Positions 1-10,359 of a stretch of DNA of 64,000 nt are shown piece by piece. The notes beneath the pieces were generated by a model that did no database searches, was not told the DNA's origin, and saw nothing but the letters and a program-made list of their open reading frames with translations. A program made the translations under genes and the position numbers. Source of the stretch: an uncultured Bacteroidota bacterium (GTDB lineage Bacteria > Bacteroidota > Bacteroidia > Bacteroidales > P3); the NCBI GenBank assembly GCA_902774845.1, contig CACYJU010000002.1:1-64000 (forward strand), read 5' to 3'. Position 1 is the stretch's first letter; each line of letters starts with the position of its first letter.

Positions 1-82
1 CCCATTCCGAACAGAGAAGTTAAGCCTCACATCGCCGATGATACTGCATTTATTTGTGGAAAAGTAGGTCGCCGCCATCCTT
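1..82 (+). rRNA. rrf: 5S ribosomal RNA, 3' part (cut by window start)
   Basis: The first bases match the conserved central and 3' portion of bacterial 5S rRNA, including the CCGAACAGAGAAGTTAAGC core and the GTAGGTCGCCGCC end. The 5' portion lies outside the window. A rho-independent terminator follows within a few bases, so this is the distal end of an rRNA operon that reads into the window on the plus strand. Confidence 0.93.
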
Positions 83-84
83 CT

Positions 85-120
85 AAAGAGCATCACCCTG
101 AAAAGTGATGCTCTTTCTCT
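85..120 (+). terminator. Terminator of the rRNA operon
   Basis: A perfect 12-bp stem (85-96 with 105-116, AAAGAGCATCAC arm) closes an 8-nt loop and is followed by a short T/C-rich run. It sits directly after the 5S rRNA. Confidence 0.85.
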
Positions 121-174
121 TTATAACATATTCGTATATAAAAAAATAAATTTCTCCATATCAAAAATTATATG

Positions 175-182
175 TACTTTTG
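175..182 (+). promoter_or_regulatory. Bacteroidota -7 box for the FN3 protein gene
   Basis: TACTTTTG fits the Bacteroidota -7 consensus TAnnTTTG and lies 55 bases before the start codon of the large secreted protein. The matching -33 element is weak: a TTTC occurs about 22 bases upstream. The call rests on the -7 motif and its position. Confidence 0.6.
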
Positions 183-237
183 CACTATATTTTACTCTTA
201 TTGTCTTGTAATAAATGCAAACTAAAATTATAACACT

Positions 238-3200
238 ATGAAAAAACTTATGCTCTTCGTGCTTGCTGCGTTACTAAGCTTCGCGGCGGCACACGCGCAA
301 GGCACTGCAACAGTTGTCGTCGCCGACGGTACTACGACGAGTCAGTATGTGCCAATCCATGGTAACTGGGCGGATGACTTCCTGCGTTGTCAGGTAATCT
401 ATCCTGAGTCGATGATGGCAGACCTCGTAGGCAGCGAGATGCAAGGTGTAACCTACTATCTTGCCACACCGGCAGGTGCTGCATGGACAGGCACCTTCGA
501 GGTGAAAATCGGCACCGTGGCAAACGCTACTTTTGATGGTACCGCATGGGCTGATGTCTCGTCATTTACTACGGTGTACACCGGTACTCTCGACGGTACA
601 GGATCAGAGTTGACAATCAACTTCTCCACACCTTTCACCTACACTGGCGGAAACCTCTTGATTGAGACAAACCAGATTGTGGCAGGTAACTATTCGAATT
701 GCTATTTCAAAGGCATAACATCCAATGGATCTTCTCTTCAAAACTACAATTCTACTGCATGGGCAAGCATAACAGCTAATCAGCGTAACTTCATCCCTAA
801 GACTGGCTTTATCGTTTCGGTGAGCTGTGTGTCTCCTACCTTCAGTCCTATCACTCCTGCTGCTACCACTGCTTCTGTCGATTGGACAGAGCCTGGTACG
901 GCGTCCGCTTGGCAGTTGAAACTGAACGATGCCGATTGGTTCGATGTGACCGAACACCCATATACTATAACAGGTTTGACACCTGAAACCGCTTACACTC
1001 TACAACTTCGCTCTAACTGTGGAGGTGGGGACTTGAGTTACCCCGTTTCCACTTCTTTCACCACTCCTCCCACTTGTCCTGCTCCTACTGAGCTGACAGC
1101 CACCTCTACAGAAAACAGCTTGACTCTCTCTTGGATGGAGAACGGAAGTGCTACAGAGTGGCTTATGAAGGTCAACGATGGTGCCTATCAGACGGTGACC
1201 AACCCTTATACTCTGACAGGATTAACGGCAAATACTCTCTATGCCATTGAGGTTCGTGCATACTGCGGAGCAGATGATACAAGTACCGCTGTTAGTGGAT
1301 CATTCCGCACCCCTTGCGGTATGGGATCTTTGCCATACAATGAAAACTTTGAGGCTTATACTGCGGGTTCAACCAGTTTCCCGAATTGTTGGACGTCGAG
1401 TACAGGAACTAACTACGTACAGTCAAATTACGGCTATAATAGTGAAAAGGCTTTACACATGCAAGGTCCTGGAACAGTTGTAACACCTATTATCTCAATA
1501 GCAGGTCAGAATGTGTATATTAACTTCGACTTGAAAAAAGAGGGCTCTTATTCTGGAACAATGGCAGTTGGCTTTGCCACCTCGCCAGAGGCGATTGAAT
1601 CGGCAATCTATTTTGACACCATCAGTCCTGAAGATAACAATTACCACAACTATGAGTTCGAACTTAACAACACCTTAAATATCCAGAGTGGGTGCTTGGT
1701 TTTCCAGCAGATATCAACTTCAAGTGGCTGGTACTATTGGATTGATAACTTGAATGTGATGGTGCTTACCGATTGCCGTCGTCCAGCTTCTGGTCAGATT
1801 GTAAATGTGACACCTGTGTCGGCTGTGGTTTCTTGGGAGGTCGCAACTGAGGCGACTGCATACGAGTTGGCTTATGGTACAACAAGCGATGTCGAGCAGG
1901 CCGACACAGTGATAACAGTCAATGGAATAACAAAAACGTTAACGGATTTGGCACCTGAGACGGCCTACTACGTCTGGGTTCGCACTGTGTGTGGAGCTGA
2001 GCGCACGCTTTGGCGTGAAATAGGCTCATTCACAACTCAGATGGCTTGCGCACCTGTTGCTGATGCTACCGTGACCGCAACCACTTTCACCGCTATCGCC
2101 TTGAGTTGGAATATTAACAGCGAAATCGGTTATCCTTCCACCGGCGTTGTGGTAAGTTATAAGACAAGTGACGCTACTGACTGGACTGAGGTCTCGACCA
2201 CCAACAACTATATCATGCTGACTGGCCTTGAGAGCGGCACCACCTACAATATCAAGATACGGAATGTCTGCGGTACCGACAGCGCATCTGTGGTGACAAA
2301 GACAGCTTCGACAATGGTTTGCGGTGAGGTCGCTGGCGGCACAGGCACAAGTAGCTATATCCCGACGTACACCCTGTATAACTACTCGTATACGCAAGCT
2401 ATATATACCGATGCGGAAGTCGGAAATATAGACACCATAACTGGTATATCCTACAATTGCACAAGTACGGGTACAACTACTCGCACAATTGATGTGTATA
2501 TTGCAGATGAGGCTGGTGCTTCGCTTAGCAGTGATTATATTCCTATAGAAAACTTCACCCAGGTGGTTGACGGTTTCTCTTGGACAATAGATAATGGCTG
2601 GACGGAGATAGTTTTTGATGAGCCGTTTGTTCATCAGGCTGGACATGATATAGTTGTGGCTATCGACGATAACACTGGTTCTTATCAGAGCACAAAGTAT
2701 TTCCAGACACATACTGGAAGTGGTCGTTATAAGTATAATGATGGCACCAACTACGATCCCACAAATCCTCCCACAGGTTCTACAGCAAGTACCACAGTCC
2801 CCAATATCCGTTTTACTACGGTTTGTCATACTGACGGTTGCCAGGCTCCTTTGGCTGTGGTTGGCAATGTTACGATTCATGAGGTTACAGTCAACTGGAC
2901 TGCTATGGGCACTGAGGCATCGTGGACTGTCGCTCACCGCCTGAGTGGTGAAGAAGAGTGGATTGTGGATAACAACAATGTGACAGCCAACACCTACACC
3001 TTCACAGGACTTAACGCTGCTTCAACCTATCAGATACGTATTGGTGCAAACTGCGACAGTGACACGGCATACGCTATCGTCAACGCTGTTACCGAATGCG
3101 ATGTGGTGCCGATGCCTTATACCAACGGCTTCGAGGCTTATGCCGCTGTTTCGAGTAGCTTCCCGCAGTGCTGGACTAATGTGTCTCAAACTTCCAACTA

Positions 3201-6200
3201 TGTGCAGTCGGGATCGAGCTACGCTTCTGCTGGCAACAACGGTCTCCACATGCAGGGTCCTGCAACAGTGGCTACTCCTATTATCGCTTTCGGTGGCAAC
3301 GACATATATGTTCGTTGCGACCTGAAGCGTGAAAGTGCTGATTATTCCGGTGATATGGCTATAGGAATTGCTGCCTCAGCTTCAGCAGAGGATATTGCAA
3401 CTGCTATCTACTTCGACACAATCACAGGAGTTCCAACATCTTCCTTTAACACCTATGAGCTCACTTTTGAGAACACTTCCAATATACAGAATGGATGTAT
3501 AGTCTTTAATCAAGTCAATACAACCAGTACTAACTACTACTTCTGGCTTGACGAGTTGGTTATCTCGGAGCCTCCTACCTGTGCTCGTCCTACAGACCTA
3601 ACCGCTACTGCCACCGAGAATAGCCTGACTCTCTCTTGGACTGAGAACGGAACTGCAACGCAGTGGGTGATGAAGGTTGACACCAATGCATGGCAGCTTG
3701 TGACCACCAATCCATATACATTGAATGGATTGAACGCTAACACTCAGTATGCTATTACTATTGCAGCTCTGTGTAACGGTACAGATACTAGTGAGACGTC
3801 AAGTGGTTCATTCCGCACTAACTGCAGCACAGAATCTTTGCCTTACTTCGAAGGGTTTGAGAATGGTATTGATTGCTGGTCTCAGCAGCAGATTAACGGT
3901 ACTACAACCTGGAACTTCTCTAACTCCGCATATTCTGCTATAGAAGGAAGTTCATTTGTTAGCTATAGAGGTAGTACCAGAGGTCATGAATCACGTCTTA
4001 TAAGTCCTGTAATCAATATGGAAGGTGTTGAGAACGCCATGCTCGTTTTCGCTCATGCACAAAAGAAGTGGGGAAGTGACCAAGATACACTGAAAGTTGA
4101 ATATCGTTTGAACAATAGTGATACGTGGCATGAACTTGTTACATATAGCGAAGATATCACCACCTTTAGATATGACACTATTGCACTGACTCAGGTTAGC
4201 TCCACGTTCCAGTTGGCATTCCATGGCCGTATTCAATATGGTTATGGTGTAGTTATTGACGATCTCAGCATTATGGTGCCTTCCGATTGTCAGCGACCCG
4301 ATTCTGGATTTGTGACAAACATTACCCCAGTATCAGCTACCGCCTCATGGGCAGTATCGGAGTTGGCTACAGCCTATGAGATTGCCTACGGAACTTCTGG
4401 CAGTGTCAATAATGCCGATACAATACTGAGTACCGCTAACACCACTATCAATCTTGCAGACCTCGAACCTAATACTACATATTATATTTGGGTACGGACT
4501 GTCTGTGGAACAGAACGTACACTCTGGCTGCCTCTTGGCTCGTTCTCCACTCAGCCGGCATGTGCTCAAGTGGTTGGCGCTACTGTGAGAAACGCTGGTA
4601 TCACATCATTGACTGTCGGTTGGAGTATAAACGACACCGTCGGATATCCTTCGACTGCTGTTCAAGTAAGCTATAAGAAGTCGGGTGTTACCACCTGGAC
4701 CGACACCGTCGTTACAGGAAATGTATTGACGTTAGAAAACCTTGTGCCGGGTTCTACCTACAGCATCCGTATCTATAACATCTGCTCTGGCGATACCGCA
4801 TCATACGCTTCTATCAATGGCACCACTCAGGTGGCATGCGCTCAAGTAGTGAATGCTCACGTTTTGGCTGCAGCCATGACAGCAGTATCTATTGGATGGG
4901 ATATTGACGAGGAGGTTGGTTACTCATCAACAGCGGTGAAGGTAAGCTATAAAGAAGCTTCCGCTCCTAATACCGCTTGGGTTGATACGGTGGTTACTAC
5001 CAACTATTTCATACTTACCGGACTTGAGTCTGCTACCACCTATAATTTCAGAATCCGCAACATCTGCGGCACTGACACCGCAAATTACGCAACTCTCAAT
5101 GCCGCAACAAGCGCTTGTGGTGAAGTGGGTGACGGGAGCACGACGGCCTCGTACATTCCAACATATACCTTATACAACTATGCATATACCCAGGCCATCT
5201 ACACTGATGGTGAGGTTGGTAGCATAGATACAATACATGGTATATCATACTATTATAATGGCACTAATAACCCGACCCGTTCGGTGGATATCTATATTGC
5301 CGATGTTCCGAATGCATCATTGGCTGATGGTTATCTCTCTATCGACCAGTTCAGTCAAGTTGTAGACTCGTATAGCTGGACTATTGCAAATGGTTGGAAT
5401 CATATTGCGTTTAATCAGCCGTTTGTCCACCAGAGTGGTAATGATATAGTGATTGCTGTCAATGATCATACAGGCAGTTGGGTTTCTAGTAGCAATTTCA
5501 AAGCTCACAGCGGGAATGGTCGTTATATATACCAAGATGCATCCGCTTATGATCCACTCAACCCGCCAGATGGTACTTTGATCACTTCTGTTGCTGACAT
5601 CCGTTTCGATGTAACTTGCAATGTTACCTGCCCGGCTCCTATGCTGGTTGTGTCGGGTGTTGCTGCCCATGAGGTCTCACTGAACTGGACTGTTCTTGGT
5701 AGCGAGACAAGCTGGAAGGTCGAATACAAGAAATTGACCGATACTACTTGGACTCTCTTTAACGCCAACTACACCACCACCACCTGTACCATCAATGGTC
5801 TTGATGGTGCAACCGATTATCAGTTCCGCGTTGCTGCCATCTGCGGTGACGATCTTGCCTACGCTACCACATCGACAACCACTGAGTGCGCTGCGTATGC
5901 TGTCACTGCCACCGAAGACTACACGCAGGATTTCAACGCCACGGGTGTGCCTCGCTGCTGGAATGAGCAGTCTGAAACCACCACGGCTGCATGGTATAAT
6001 ATGACGGGCGGCCGCAATAATAGTCGTGCTATGTACTTCGAGGGTTGGAGCGCTGGCAGTGCTATGCTGATCTCTCCTGAACTGGATTGCTCGACGCTCA
6101 ACCTTGGCGCTCAGGTGCGCTACTGGTACAAGTTACCCAGCAGTGACGATGTGAATGCCACATTGAAGCTCTACTACCGCACCGCAGCTGATGCTGAATG

Positions 6201-7932
6201 GGTCGCTATACCTTCGGCTACAGTGTCTGATGTTGTTTCTGGATGGACTGAGGCCGAAATCATACTGCCTAACTCAGAAAATGCTGCTTATTACCAGATC
6301 GCTTTCGAGGCTATAGCTGACGAGAGCTATGATGATGAGAGCTATGCTTATCTTGAGGATGTGGTCGTTGAGGCTACTCCGACCTGCCCGCGTCCGAGAG
6401 ACTTCAGCTTGGATGCTGTGTCTGACGAGAGCGCTACGATAAGTTGGACAAGCACTGCTTCACTCTTCGAAGTCAAGTATCGCACTGTCGGCGGCTTCTG
6501 GAACATCGTTAACCCGGCTCCTACTACCAGTTCGGTTCAGTTGACGGGTCTTACCACAGCCACCGCTTACGAGCTCACGGTACGTGCCATCTGCACACCT
6601 GGCGACACCAGCCGTCTGGCCACCTACCTCTTCAGTACTGATTGTGGTGTCATCACCTCAACAGATCTCCCGTATCTTGAAGGATTTGAGGGCGATATCA
6701 CCTGCTGGACTCAGGAGATGCTTTCTGGATCTGGCGAATGGGAGGTGAACCCTGATATGGAGAATGATGATTACGATGTCATCGCTGCTTACGAAGGAGC
6801 CAATTTCATCGGTATGGTTATGGATACGTACGATGAGACGACTACTCGTATTATCAGTCCAGTCTTCAACTTGAATGGCGTTGAGAACCCAACCCTGAAG
6901 TTCGCTCACCTCCAGCCAAACTATTCGGGTGATCAGGACAACTTGACGGTTGAATACCGTCTGAGCAGCTCCAGTGACTGGCAGACTCTTGTAACTTATA
7001 CTAATGATATTTCTTCTTGGCAGAGCGAAAGCATAGCACTGCCTGAGGTAAGTTCCACCTTCCAGTTGGCCTTTAGAGCAAGATGCGTCTATGGTCACGG
7101 CGTGGCTATCGACTCTGTCTCTATCTCTGCTGAGATACCCGAGGTACCTACTTGCGATGTGCCGACGAATATTACCACTTCGAACTTGACTGCTAACGCT
7201 GTCACTGTATCTTGGACAGGCTCGGCTGCTCAGTATCAGGTTGAGATCGTCGGTGGCGGTCAGACCTACACTCAGACGGTCAGCACCAACTCTTACACTA
7301 TCGAAACCCTCACCCAGGAGACTCCGTACACCGTCAGAGTGCGTGCTCTCTGCGACAACGGTCTCAACAGTGACTGGAGTGCAGTGGTGAACTTCACCAC
7401 CCCGCAACCTGAATGTGGCGTGCCGACCAACGTGCAGACCACTACAACGGCTAATTCGGTCACCATCACCTGGACTGGCTATGCTTCGGAATACGACGTG
7501 AAGGTCACTGGCAGTGAGATAGCTCCTATCAACCGCACCGTCAATACAAACAGCTGCACGATAGATGGCCTCGTGCCGGCCAGCACCTATCAGGTCATCG
7601 TCCGCGCTAAGTGCAACGGTCAGTACACAGACTGGACGGCTCCGACCACCTTCTACACTGCCGATGGTCAGGGTATCGATGACGTACAGGGTGACTTCTC
7701 GGTCAGCCTCTTCCCGAATCCTGCTAAGACCAGCGTAACCCTTAAGGTTGACGGTCTCAACGGCAAAGCCAATGTGTCTCTGATCGACATGAGCGGTCGT
7801 ACCGTTATGACCAACACGCTGGATGGCAACGATGAACTACAGTTTAACGTCACCACCTTGGCTAAGGGTACTTACTTCGTCCGCATCAACGGAGAGACCA
7901 TCTCTACAGTGCGCAAACTTGTTGTTCAATAA
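238..7932 (+). CDS. Giant secreted fibronectin type III protein with T9SS sorting domain
   Basis: This 2564-residue protein starts with a clear signal peptide (KK, then a hydrophobic core ending in AHAQG, about residues 1-21). It has about 13 fibronectin type III-like units, most starting with Cys-x-x-Pro. Between them lie three copies of a 170-residue module (about residues 32-193, 696-863, 1627-1794) and five jelly-roll-like, cleaved-adhesin or MAM-like units with LPY-x-E-x-FE and CW motifs (about 362-511, 956-1113, 1198-1350, 1884-2048, 2137-2302). The last 85 residues (FPNPAK near 2495, GTYFVRI, ending in KLVVQ) form a type A T9SS sorting domain, so export to the cell surface or medium is expected. 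It forms its own transcription unit between a promoter and a strong terminator. Ligand or substrate is unknown; adhesion is an inference. No catalytic domain was recognised. Confidence 0.85.
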   Translation: MKKLMLFVLAALLSFAAAHAQGTATVVVADGTTTSQYVPIHGNWADDFLRCQVIYPESMMADLVGSEMQGVTYYLATPAGAAWTGTFEVKIGTVANATFDGTAWADVSSFTTVYTGTLDGTGSELTINFSTPFTYTGGNLLIETNQIVAGNYSNCYFKGITSNGSSLQNYNSTAWASITANQRNFIPKTGFIVSVSCVSPTFSPITPAATTASVDWTEPGTASAWQLKLNDADWFDVTEHPYTITGLTPETAYTLQLRSNCGGGDLSYPVSTSFTTPPTCPAPTELTATSTENSLTLSWMENGSATEWLMKVNDGAYQTVTNPYTLTGLTANTLYAIEVRAYCGADDTSTAVSGSFRTPCGMGSLPYNENFEAYTAGSTSFPNCWTSSTGTNYVQSNYGYNSEKALHMQGPGTVVTPIISIAGQNVYINFDLKKEGSYSGTMAVGFATSPEAIESAIYFDTISPEDNNYHNYEFELNNTLNIQSGCLVFQQISTSSGWYYWIDNLNVMVLTDCRRPASGQIVNVTPVSAVVSWEVATEATAYELAYGTTSDVEQADTVITVNGITKTLTDLAPETAYYVWVRTVCGAERTLWREIGSFTTQMACAPVADATVTATTFTAIALSWNINSEIGYPSTGVVVSYKTSDATDWTEVSTTNNYIMLTGLESGTTYNIKIRNVCGTDSASVVTKTASTMVCGEVAGGTGTSSYIPTYTLYNYSYTQAIYTDAEVGNIDTITGISYNCTSTGTTTRTIDVYIADEAGASLSSDYIPIENFTQVVDGFSWTIDNGWTEIVFDEPFVHQAGHDIVVAIDDNTGSYQSTKYFQTHTGSGRYKYNDGTNYDPTNPPTGSTASTTVPNIRFTTVCHTDGCQAPLAVVGNVTIHEVTVNWTAMGTEASWTVAHRLSGEEEWIVDNNNVTANTYTFTGLNAASTYQIRIGANCDSDTAYAIVNAVTECDVVPMPYTNGFEAYAAVSSSFPQCWTNVSQTSNYVQSGSSYASAGNNGLHMQGPATVATPIIAFGGNDIYVRCDLKRESADYSGDMAIGIAASASAEDIATAIYFDTITGVPTSSFNTYELTFENTSNIQNGCIVFNQVNTTSTNYYFWLDELVISEPPTCARPTDLTATATENSLTLSWTENGTATQWVMKVDTNAWQLVTTNPYTLNGLNANTQYAITIAALCNGTDTSETSSGSFRTNCSTESLPYFEGFENGIDCWSQQQINGTTTWNFSNSAYSAIEGSSFVSYRGSTRGHESRLISPVINMEGVENAMLVFAHAQKKWGSDQDTLKVEYRLNNSDTWHELVTYSEDITTFRYDTIALTQVSSTFQLAFHGRIQYGYGVVIDDLSIMVPSDCQRPDSGFVTNITPVSATASWAVSELATAYEIAYGTSGSVNNADTILSTANTTINLADLEPNTTYYIWVRTVCGTERTLWLPLGSFSTQPACAQVVGATVRNAGITSLTVGWSINDTVGYPSTAVQVSYKKSGVTTWTDTVVTGNVLTLENLVPGSTYSIRIYNICSGDTASYASINGTTQVACAQVVNAHVLAAAMTAVSIGWDIDEEVGYSSTAVKVSYKEASAPNTAWVDTVVTTNYFILTGLESATTYNFRIRNICGTDTANYATLNAATSACGEVGDGSTTASYIPTYTLYNYAYTQAIYTDGEVGSIDTIHGISYYYNGTNNPTRSVDIYIADVPNASLADGYLSIDQFSQVVDSYSWTIANGWNHIAFNQPFVHQSGNDIVIAVNDHTGSWVSSSNFKAHSGNGRYIYQDASAYDPLNPPDGTLITSVADIRFDVTCNVTCPAPMLVVSGVAAHEVSLNWTVLGSETSWKVEYKKLTDTTWTLFNANYTTTTCTINGLDGATDYQFRVAAICGDDLAYATTSTTTECAAYAVTATEDYTQDFNATGVPRCWNEQSETTTAAWYNMTGGRNNSRAMYFEGWSAGSAMLISPELDCSTLNLGAQVRYWYKLPSSDDVNATLKLYYRTAADAEWVAIPSATVSDVVSGWTEAEIILPNSENAAYYQIAFEAIADESYDDESYAYLEDVVVEATPTCPRPRDFSLDAVSDESATISWTSTASLFEVKYRTVGGFWNIVNPAPTTSSVQLTGLTTATAYELTVRAICTPGDTSRLATYLFSTDCGVITSTDLPYLEGFEGDITCWTQEMLSGSGEWEVNPDMENDDYDVIAAYEGANFIGMVMDTYDETTTRIISPVFNLNGVENPTLKFAHLQPNYSGDQDNLTVEYRLSSSSDWQTLVTYTNDISSWQSESIALPEVSSTFQLAFRARCVYGHGVAIDSVSISAEIPEVPTCDVPTNITTSNLTANAVTVSWTGSAAQYQVEIVGGGQTYTQTVSTNSYTIETLTQETPYTVRVRALCDNGLNSDWSAVVNFTTPQPECGVPTNVQTTTTANSVTITWTGYASEYDVKVTGSEIAPINRTVNTNSCTIDGLVPASTYQVIVRAKCNGQYTDWTAPTTFYTADGQGIDDVQGDFSVSLFPNPAKTSVTLKVDGLNGKANVSLIDMSGRTVMTNTLDGNDELQFNVTTLAKGTYFVRINGETISTVRKLVVQ

Positions 7933-7952
7933 GCGCAACTGACATACATCAA

Positions 7953-8001
7953 AATCCCAGCGGGGACCACCTTCAAAACGGTGGTCCCCGCTGGATTTTT
8001 A
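7953..8001 (+). terminator. Terminator after the FN3 protein gene
   Basis: A long stem pairs AATCCCAGCGGGGACCACC with GGTGGTCCCCGCTGGATT. One C bulges out, the loop is about 8 nt, and a T run follows. Confidence 0.9.
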
Positions 8002-8095
8002 TTAACAATAGAACATGAGACAAAAAAATATTTGATTATTAGATGTTGAAAAATAAGATGTTAAATAATGACAAGGGATATTTTTAGAAAAAAAT

Positions 8096-8126
8096 TTTGG
8101 TGGATAAAATTAAATGTGTATCTTTG
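8096..8126 (+). promoter_or_regulatory. Promoter of the tRNA-tuf operon
   Basis: A -33 TTTG at 8096-8099 and a -7 TATCTTTG at 8119-8126 are separated by 19 bases, a near-ideal Bacteroidota promoter. It lies 44 bases before the first tRNA and probably drives the four tRNAs and tuf. Confidence 0.85.
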
Positions 8127-8170
8127 CAAACTCAAAATGAGAAAAAGAGTTATTTGAAAAGAATGAATAA

Positions 8171-8243
8171 GCCGATGTAACTCAGTTGGTAGAGTAGCTG
8201 ATTTGTAATCAGCCTGTCGGGGGTTCGAGTCCCTTCATCGGCT
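8171..8243 (+). tRNA. tRNA-Thr (anticodon TGT)
   Basis: The acceptor stem pairs GCCGATG with CATCGGC. The anticodon arm GCTGA-TTTGTAA-TCAGC puts TGT at the anticodon, and the T-arm contains GGTTCGAGTCC. No CCA is encoded. It is first in the Thr-Tyr-Gly-Thr cluster. Confidence 0.97.
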
Positions 8244-8272
8244 CGAAACGTGTAACTGAGTTCACGTATAAA

Positions 8273-8354
8273 GGGGGAGTCGCATAGCGGCAATTGCAAC
8301 AGACTGTAAATCTGTCCTCTTCGGAGTTCATTGGTTCGAGTCCAATCTCCCCCA
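8273..8354 (+). tRNA. tRNA-Tyr (anticodon GTA)
   Basis: The acceptor stem pairs GGGGGAG with CTCCCCC. The anticodon arm ACAGA-CTGTAAA-TCTGT gives GTA, and a long variable arm (CCTCTTCGGAG) is present, as expected for the class II tRNA-Tyr of bacteria. Confidence 0.97.
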
Positions 8355-8372
8355 CGAGCAAAGAGATCGCAA

Positions 8373-8445
8373 GCGGAAGTAGCTCATTTGGTAGAGCGAT
8401 AGCCTTCCAAGCTATAGGTGGCGGGTTCGAGCCCCGTCTTCCGCT
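8373..8445 (+). tRNA. tRNA-Gly (anticodon TCC)
   Basis: The acceptor stem pairs GCGGAAG with CTTCCGC, and the anticodon arm ATAGC-CTTCCAA-GCTAT gives TCC. The order Thr-Tyr-Gly-Thr-tuf is the same as that upstream of tufB in enterobacteria, an old conserved linkage. Confidence 0.97.
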
Positions 8446-8503
8446 CAAGAAAACATCAAGCGGGAGCAAGCAAGAGACACGCCTGGCTTCCACGAAAAAG
8501 TAA

Positions 8504-8576
<73 letters not shown>

Positions 8577-8595
8577 CTTAATTATGCAAAAAAAT

Positions 8596-8622
8596 GAGGA
8601 CGAGATATGATCGCTCGCCCTC
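8596..8622 (+). other. Hairpin between last tRNA and tuf
   Basis: GAGG-A-CGAG (8596-8604) pairs with CTCG-C-CCTC (8614-8622) around a 9-nt loop. There is no T run, so it is more likely a processing or 5' leader structure of the tuf mRNA than a terminator. Confidence 0.5.
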
Positions 8623-8673
8623 TATGAATGTGAAAGTTAAATACTAATTGTTAACATTTAATACGTATTAAAA

Positions 8674-9861
8674 ATGGCAAAAGAAAAATTCGAACGCACT
8701 AAACCGCACGTCAACATCGGTACGATCGGCCACGTTGACCATGGTAAGACCACTTTGACCGCTGCTATCACCAAGGTGTTGGCTGAGAAAGGTCTCTCTG
8801 AAGTGAAATCCTTCGATTCTATCGACTCTGCTCCTGAAGAGAAAGAGCGTGGTATCACCATCAACACTGCTCACGTTGAGTATCAGACTGAAAAACGTCA
8901 CTATGCTCACGTTGACTGCCCGGGTCACGCTGACTATGTGAAGAACATGGTTACTGGTGCTGCCCAGATGGACGGTGCTATCCTCGTTGTTGCTGCTACT
9001 GACGGTCCTATGCCTCAGACTCGTGAGCACATCCTGCTCGCCCGTCAGGTTGGTGTGCCTCAGTTGGTTGTTTTCATGAACAAGTGCGACCTCGTCGACG
9101 ACCCCGAGCTTCTCGACCTCGTTGAGATGGAAATCCGTGAGCTCCTCAGCTCTTACGATTTCGACGGTGACAACATCCCCGTTATCCGTGGTTCCGCTCT
9201 CGCAGCTCTGAATGGTGAGCCCTCTGGCGTGAAGAACGTTGAGGACCTCATGGAAGCTGTTGACAACTGGATTCCTGAGCCTGTCCGCTTGGTTGATAAG
9301 GACTTCCTCATGCCTGTTGAGGACGTTTTCTCAATCACTGGTCGTGGTACCGTTGCTACCGGTCGTATCGAGACTGGTATCATCAAGACTGGTGACCCCG
9401 TCGACATCATTGGTATGGGTGCTGAGAAACTGAAATCCACCGTCACCGGTGTTGAGATGTTCCGCAAGATCCTCGATGAAGGTGAAGCTGGTGATAACGT
9501 GGGTCTGCTGCTCCGCGGTATCGACAAGGATGAGATCCGTCGTGGTATGGTTATTGCAAAACCCGGTTCGGTTCATCCTCACAAGAAATTCGAGGCTGCT
9601 GTCTATATCCTGAAGAAGGAAGAAGGTGGTCGTCACACCCCGTTCAAAGACAACTATCGTCCTCAGTTCTACTTCCGCACCACTGACGTTACCGGAACTA
9701 TCCACCTGCCGGAAGGCCGTGAGATGGTAATGCCTGGTGATAACTTGACCATCACCGTTGAGCTTATCAGCGAGATCGCTCTCAACGAGAACCTGCGCTT
9801 CGCTATCCGCGAGGGTGGCCGCACCGTTGGTTCCGGTCAGGTGACCAAAATCATCGAATAA
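8674..9861 (+). CDS. tuf: Elongation factor Tu
   Basis: EF-Tu is the GTPase that delivers aminoacyl-tRNA to the ribosomal A site. The 395-residue protein has the full family length. It shows G1 GHVDHGKT (19-26), G3 DCPGHADY (about 81-88), the G4 NKCD motif and the conserved effector segment [12 protein letters not shown]. The start is fixed by the conserved [14 protein letters not shown]-terminus. It follows four tRNA genes and is followed after 42 bases by tRNA-Trp and secE, so it is probably part of a long mixed tRNA-mRNA transcript. Confidence 0.98.
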   Translation: MAKEKFERTKPHVNIGTIGHVDHGKTTLTAAITKVLAEKGLSEVKSFDSIDSAPEEKERGITINTAHVEYQTEKRHYAHVDCPGHADYVKNMVTGAAQMDGAILVVAATDGPMPQTREHILLARQVGVPQLVVFMNKCDLVDDPELLDLVEMEIRELLSSYDFDGDNIPVIRGSALAALNGEPSGVKNVEDLMEAVDNWIPEPVRLVDKDFLMPVEDVFSITGRGTVATGRIETGIIKTGDPVDIIGMGAEKLKSTVTGVEMFRKILDEGEAGDNVGLLLRGIDKDEIRRGMVIAKPGSVHPHKKFEAAVYILKKEEGGRHTPFKDNYRPQFYFRTTDVTGTIHLPEGREMVMPGDNLTITVELISEIALNENLRFAIREGGRTVGSGQVTKIIE

Positions 9862-9876
9862 TAAAATATGTTCGAT

Positions 9877-9901
9877 AAAGGGTGGTGTCAAACCACCCTT
9901 T
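9877..9901 (+). other. Hairpin between tuf and tRNA-Trp
   Basis: AAAGGGTGGT (9877-9886) pairs perfectly with ACCACCCTTT (9892-9901) around GTCAA. Only two further bases separate it from the tRNA-Trp 5' end. It could be a leaky terminator for tuf or a cleavage site that frees the tRNA precursor. Confidence 0.6.
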
Positions 9902-9903
9902 CC

Positions 9904-9974
9904 AGGGGCATAGTTTAATGGCAGAATGGCGGTCTCCAAAACCGTAGATGGGAGTTCGATTCTCTCTGCCCCTG
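9904..9974 (+). tRNA. tRNA-Trp (anticodon CCA)
   Basis: The acceptor stem pairs AGGGGCA with TGCCCCT, and the anticodon arm GCGGT-CTCCAAA-ACCGT gives CCA. It lies between tuf and secE, a location seen in many bacteria outside the enterobacteria. Confidence 0.97.
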
Positions 9975-9996
9975 CAAAGAAATAACTAGTTATAAA

Positions 9997-10236
9997 ATGT
10001 CCAAAATTGTTAATTACGTAAAAGAGAGTTACGACGAGCTTGTACACAAGGTGTCGTGGCCTACTTTCAAAGAGCTCCAGAACAGTGCTGTTGTTGTGGC
10101 AGTGGCTGCCTTGATTCTCGCATTGATTGTGTTCATCATGGACGTAGTCTTCGGTGTTCAGGGTATCCACGAGGGAGAAGGTTTAGGATTCTGGAAAGGT
10201 TTATTAGGATACTTCTATTCCCTCATCGTCAATTGA
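9997..10236 (+). CDS. secE: Preprotein translocase subunit SecE
   Basis: SecE is the small clamp subunit of the SecYEG translocon in the inner membrane. The 79-residue protein has the family features of the short single-span form: an amphipathic N-terminus with KVSWPTFKEL (about 18-27), then one transmembrane helix (about 30-52). It is followed by nusG as in nearly all bacteria. A 123-base gap to nusG contains complementary GTCTGTT (10250-10256) and AACAGAC (10298-10304), which could fold the intervening leader. Confidence 0.95.
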   Translation: MSKIVNYVKESYDELVHKVSWPTFKELQNSAVVVAVAALILALIVFIMDVVFGVQGIHEGEGLGFWKGLLGYFYSLIVN

Positions 10237-10359
10237 TAGTTTCACCCTTGTCTGTTACGGCTTCACCTTGCTTCCCAATATTCTATTGAGGTCCTGCAAC
10301 AGACGAATTGATGAGAGAAATAAAGTATAGTTCACTATTTTCTTAAGTTCTACGACATT

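Noticed and set aside
7953..8001. A regulatory RNA after the FN3 gene
   Set aside because: The structure is a plain stem with a T run right after the stop codon, fully explained as a terminator.
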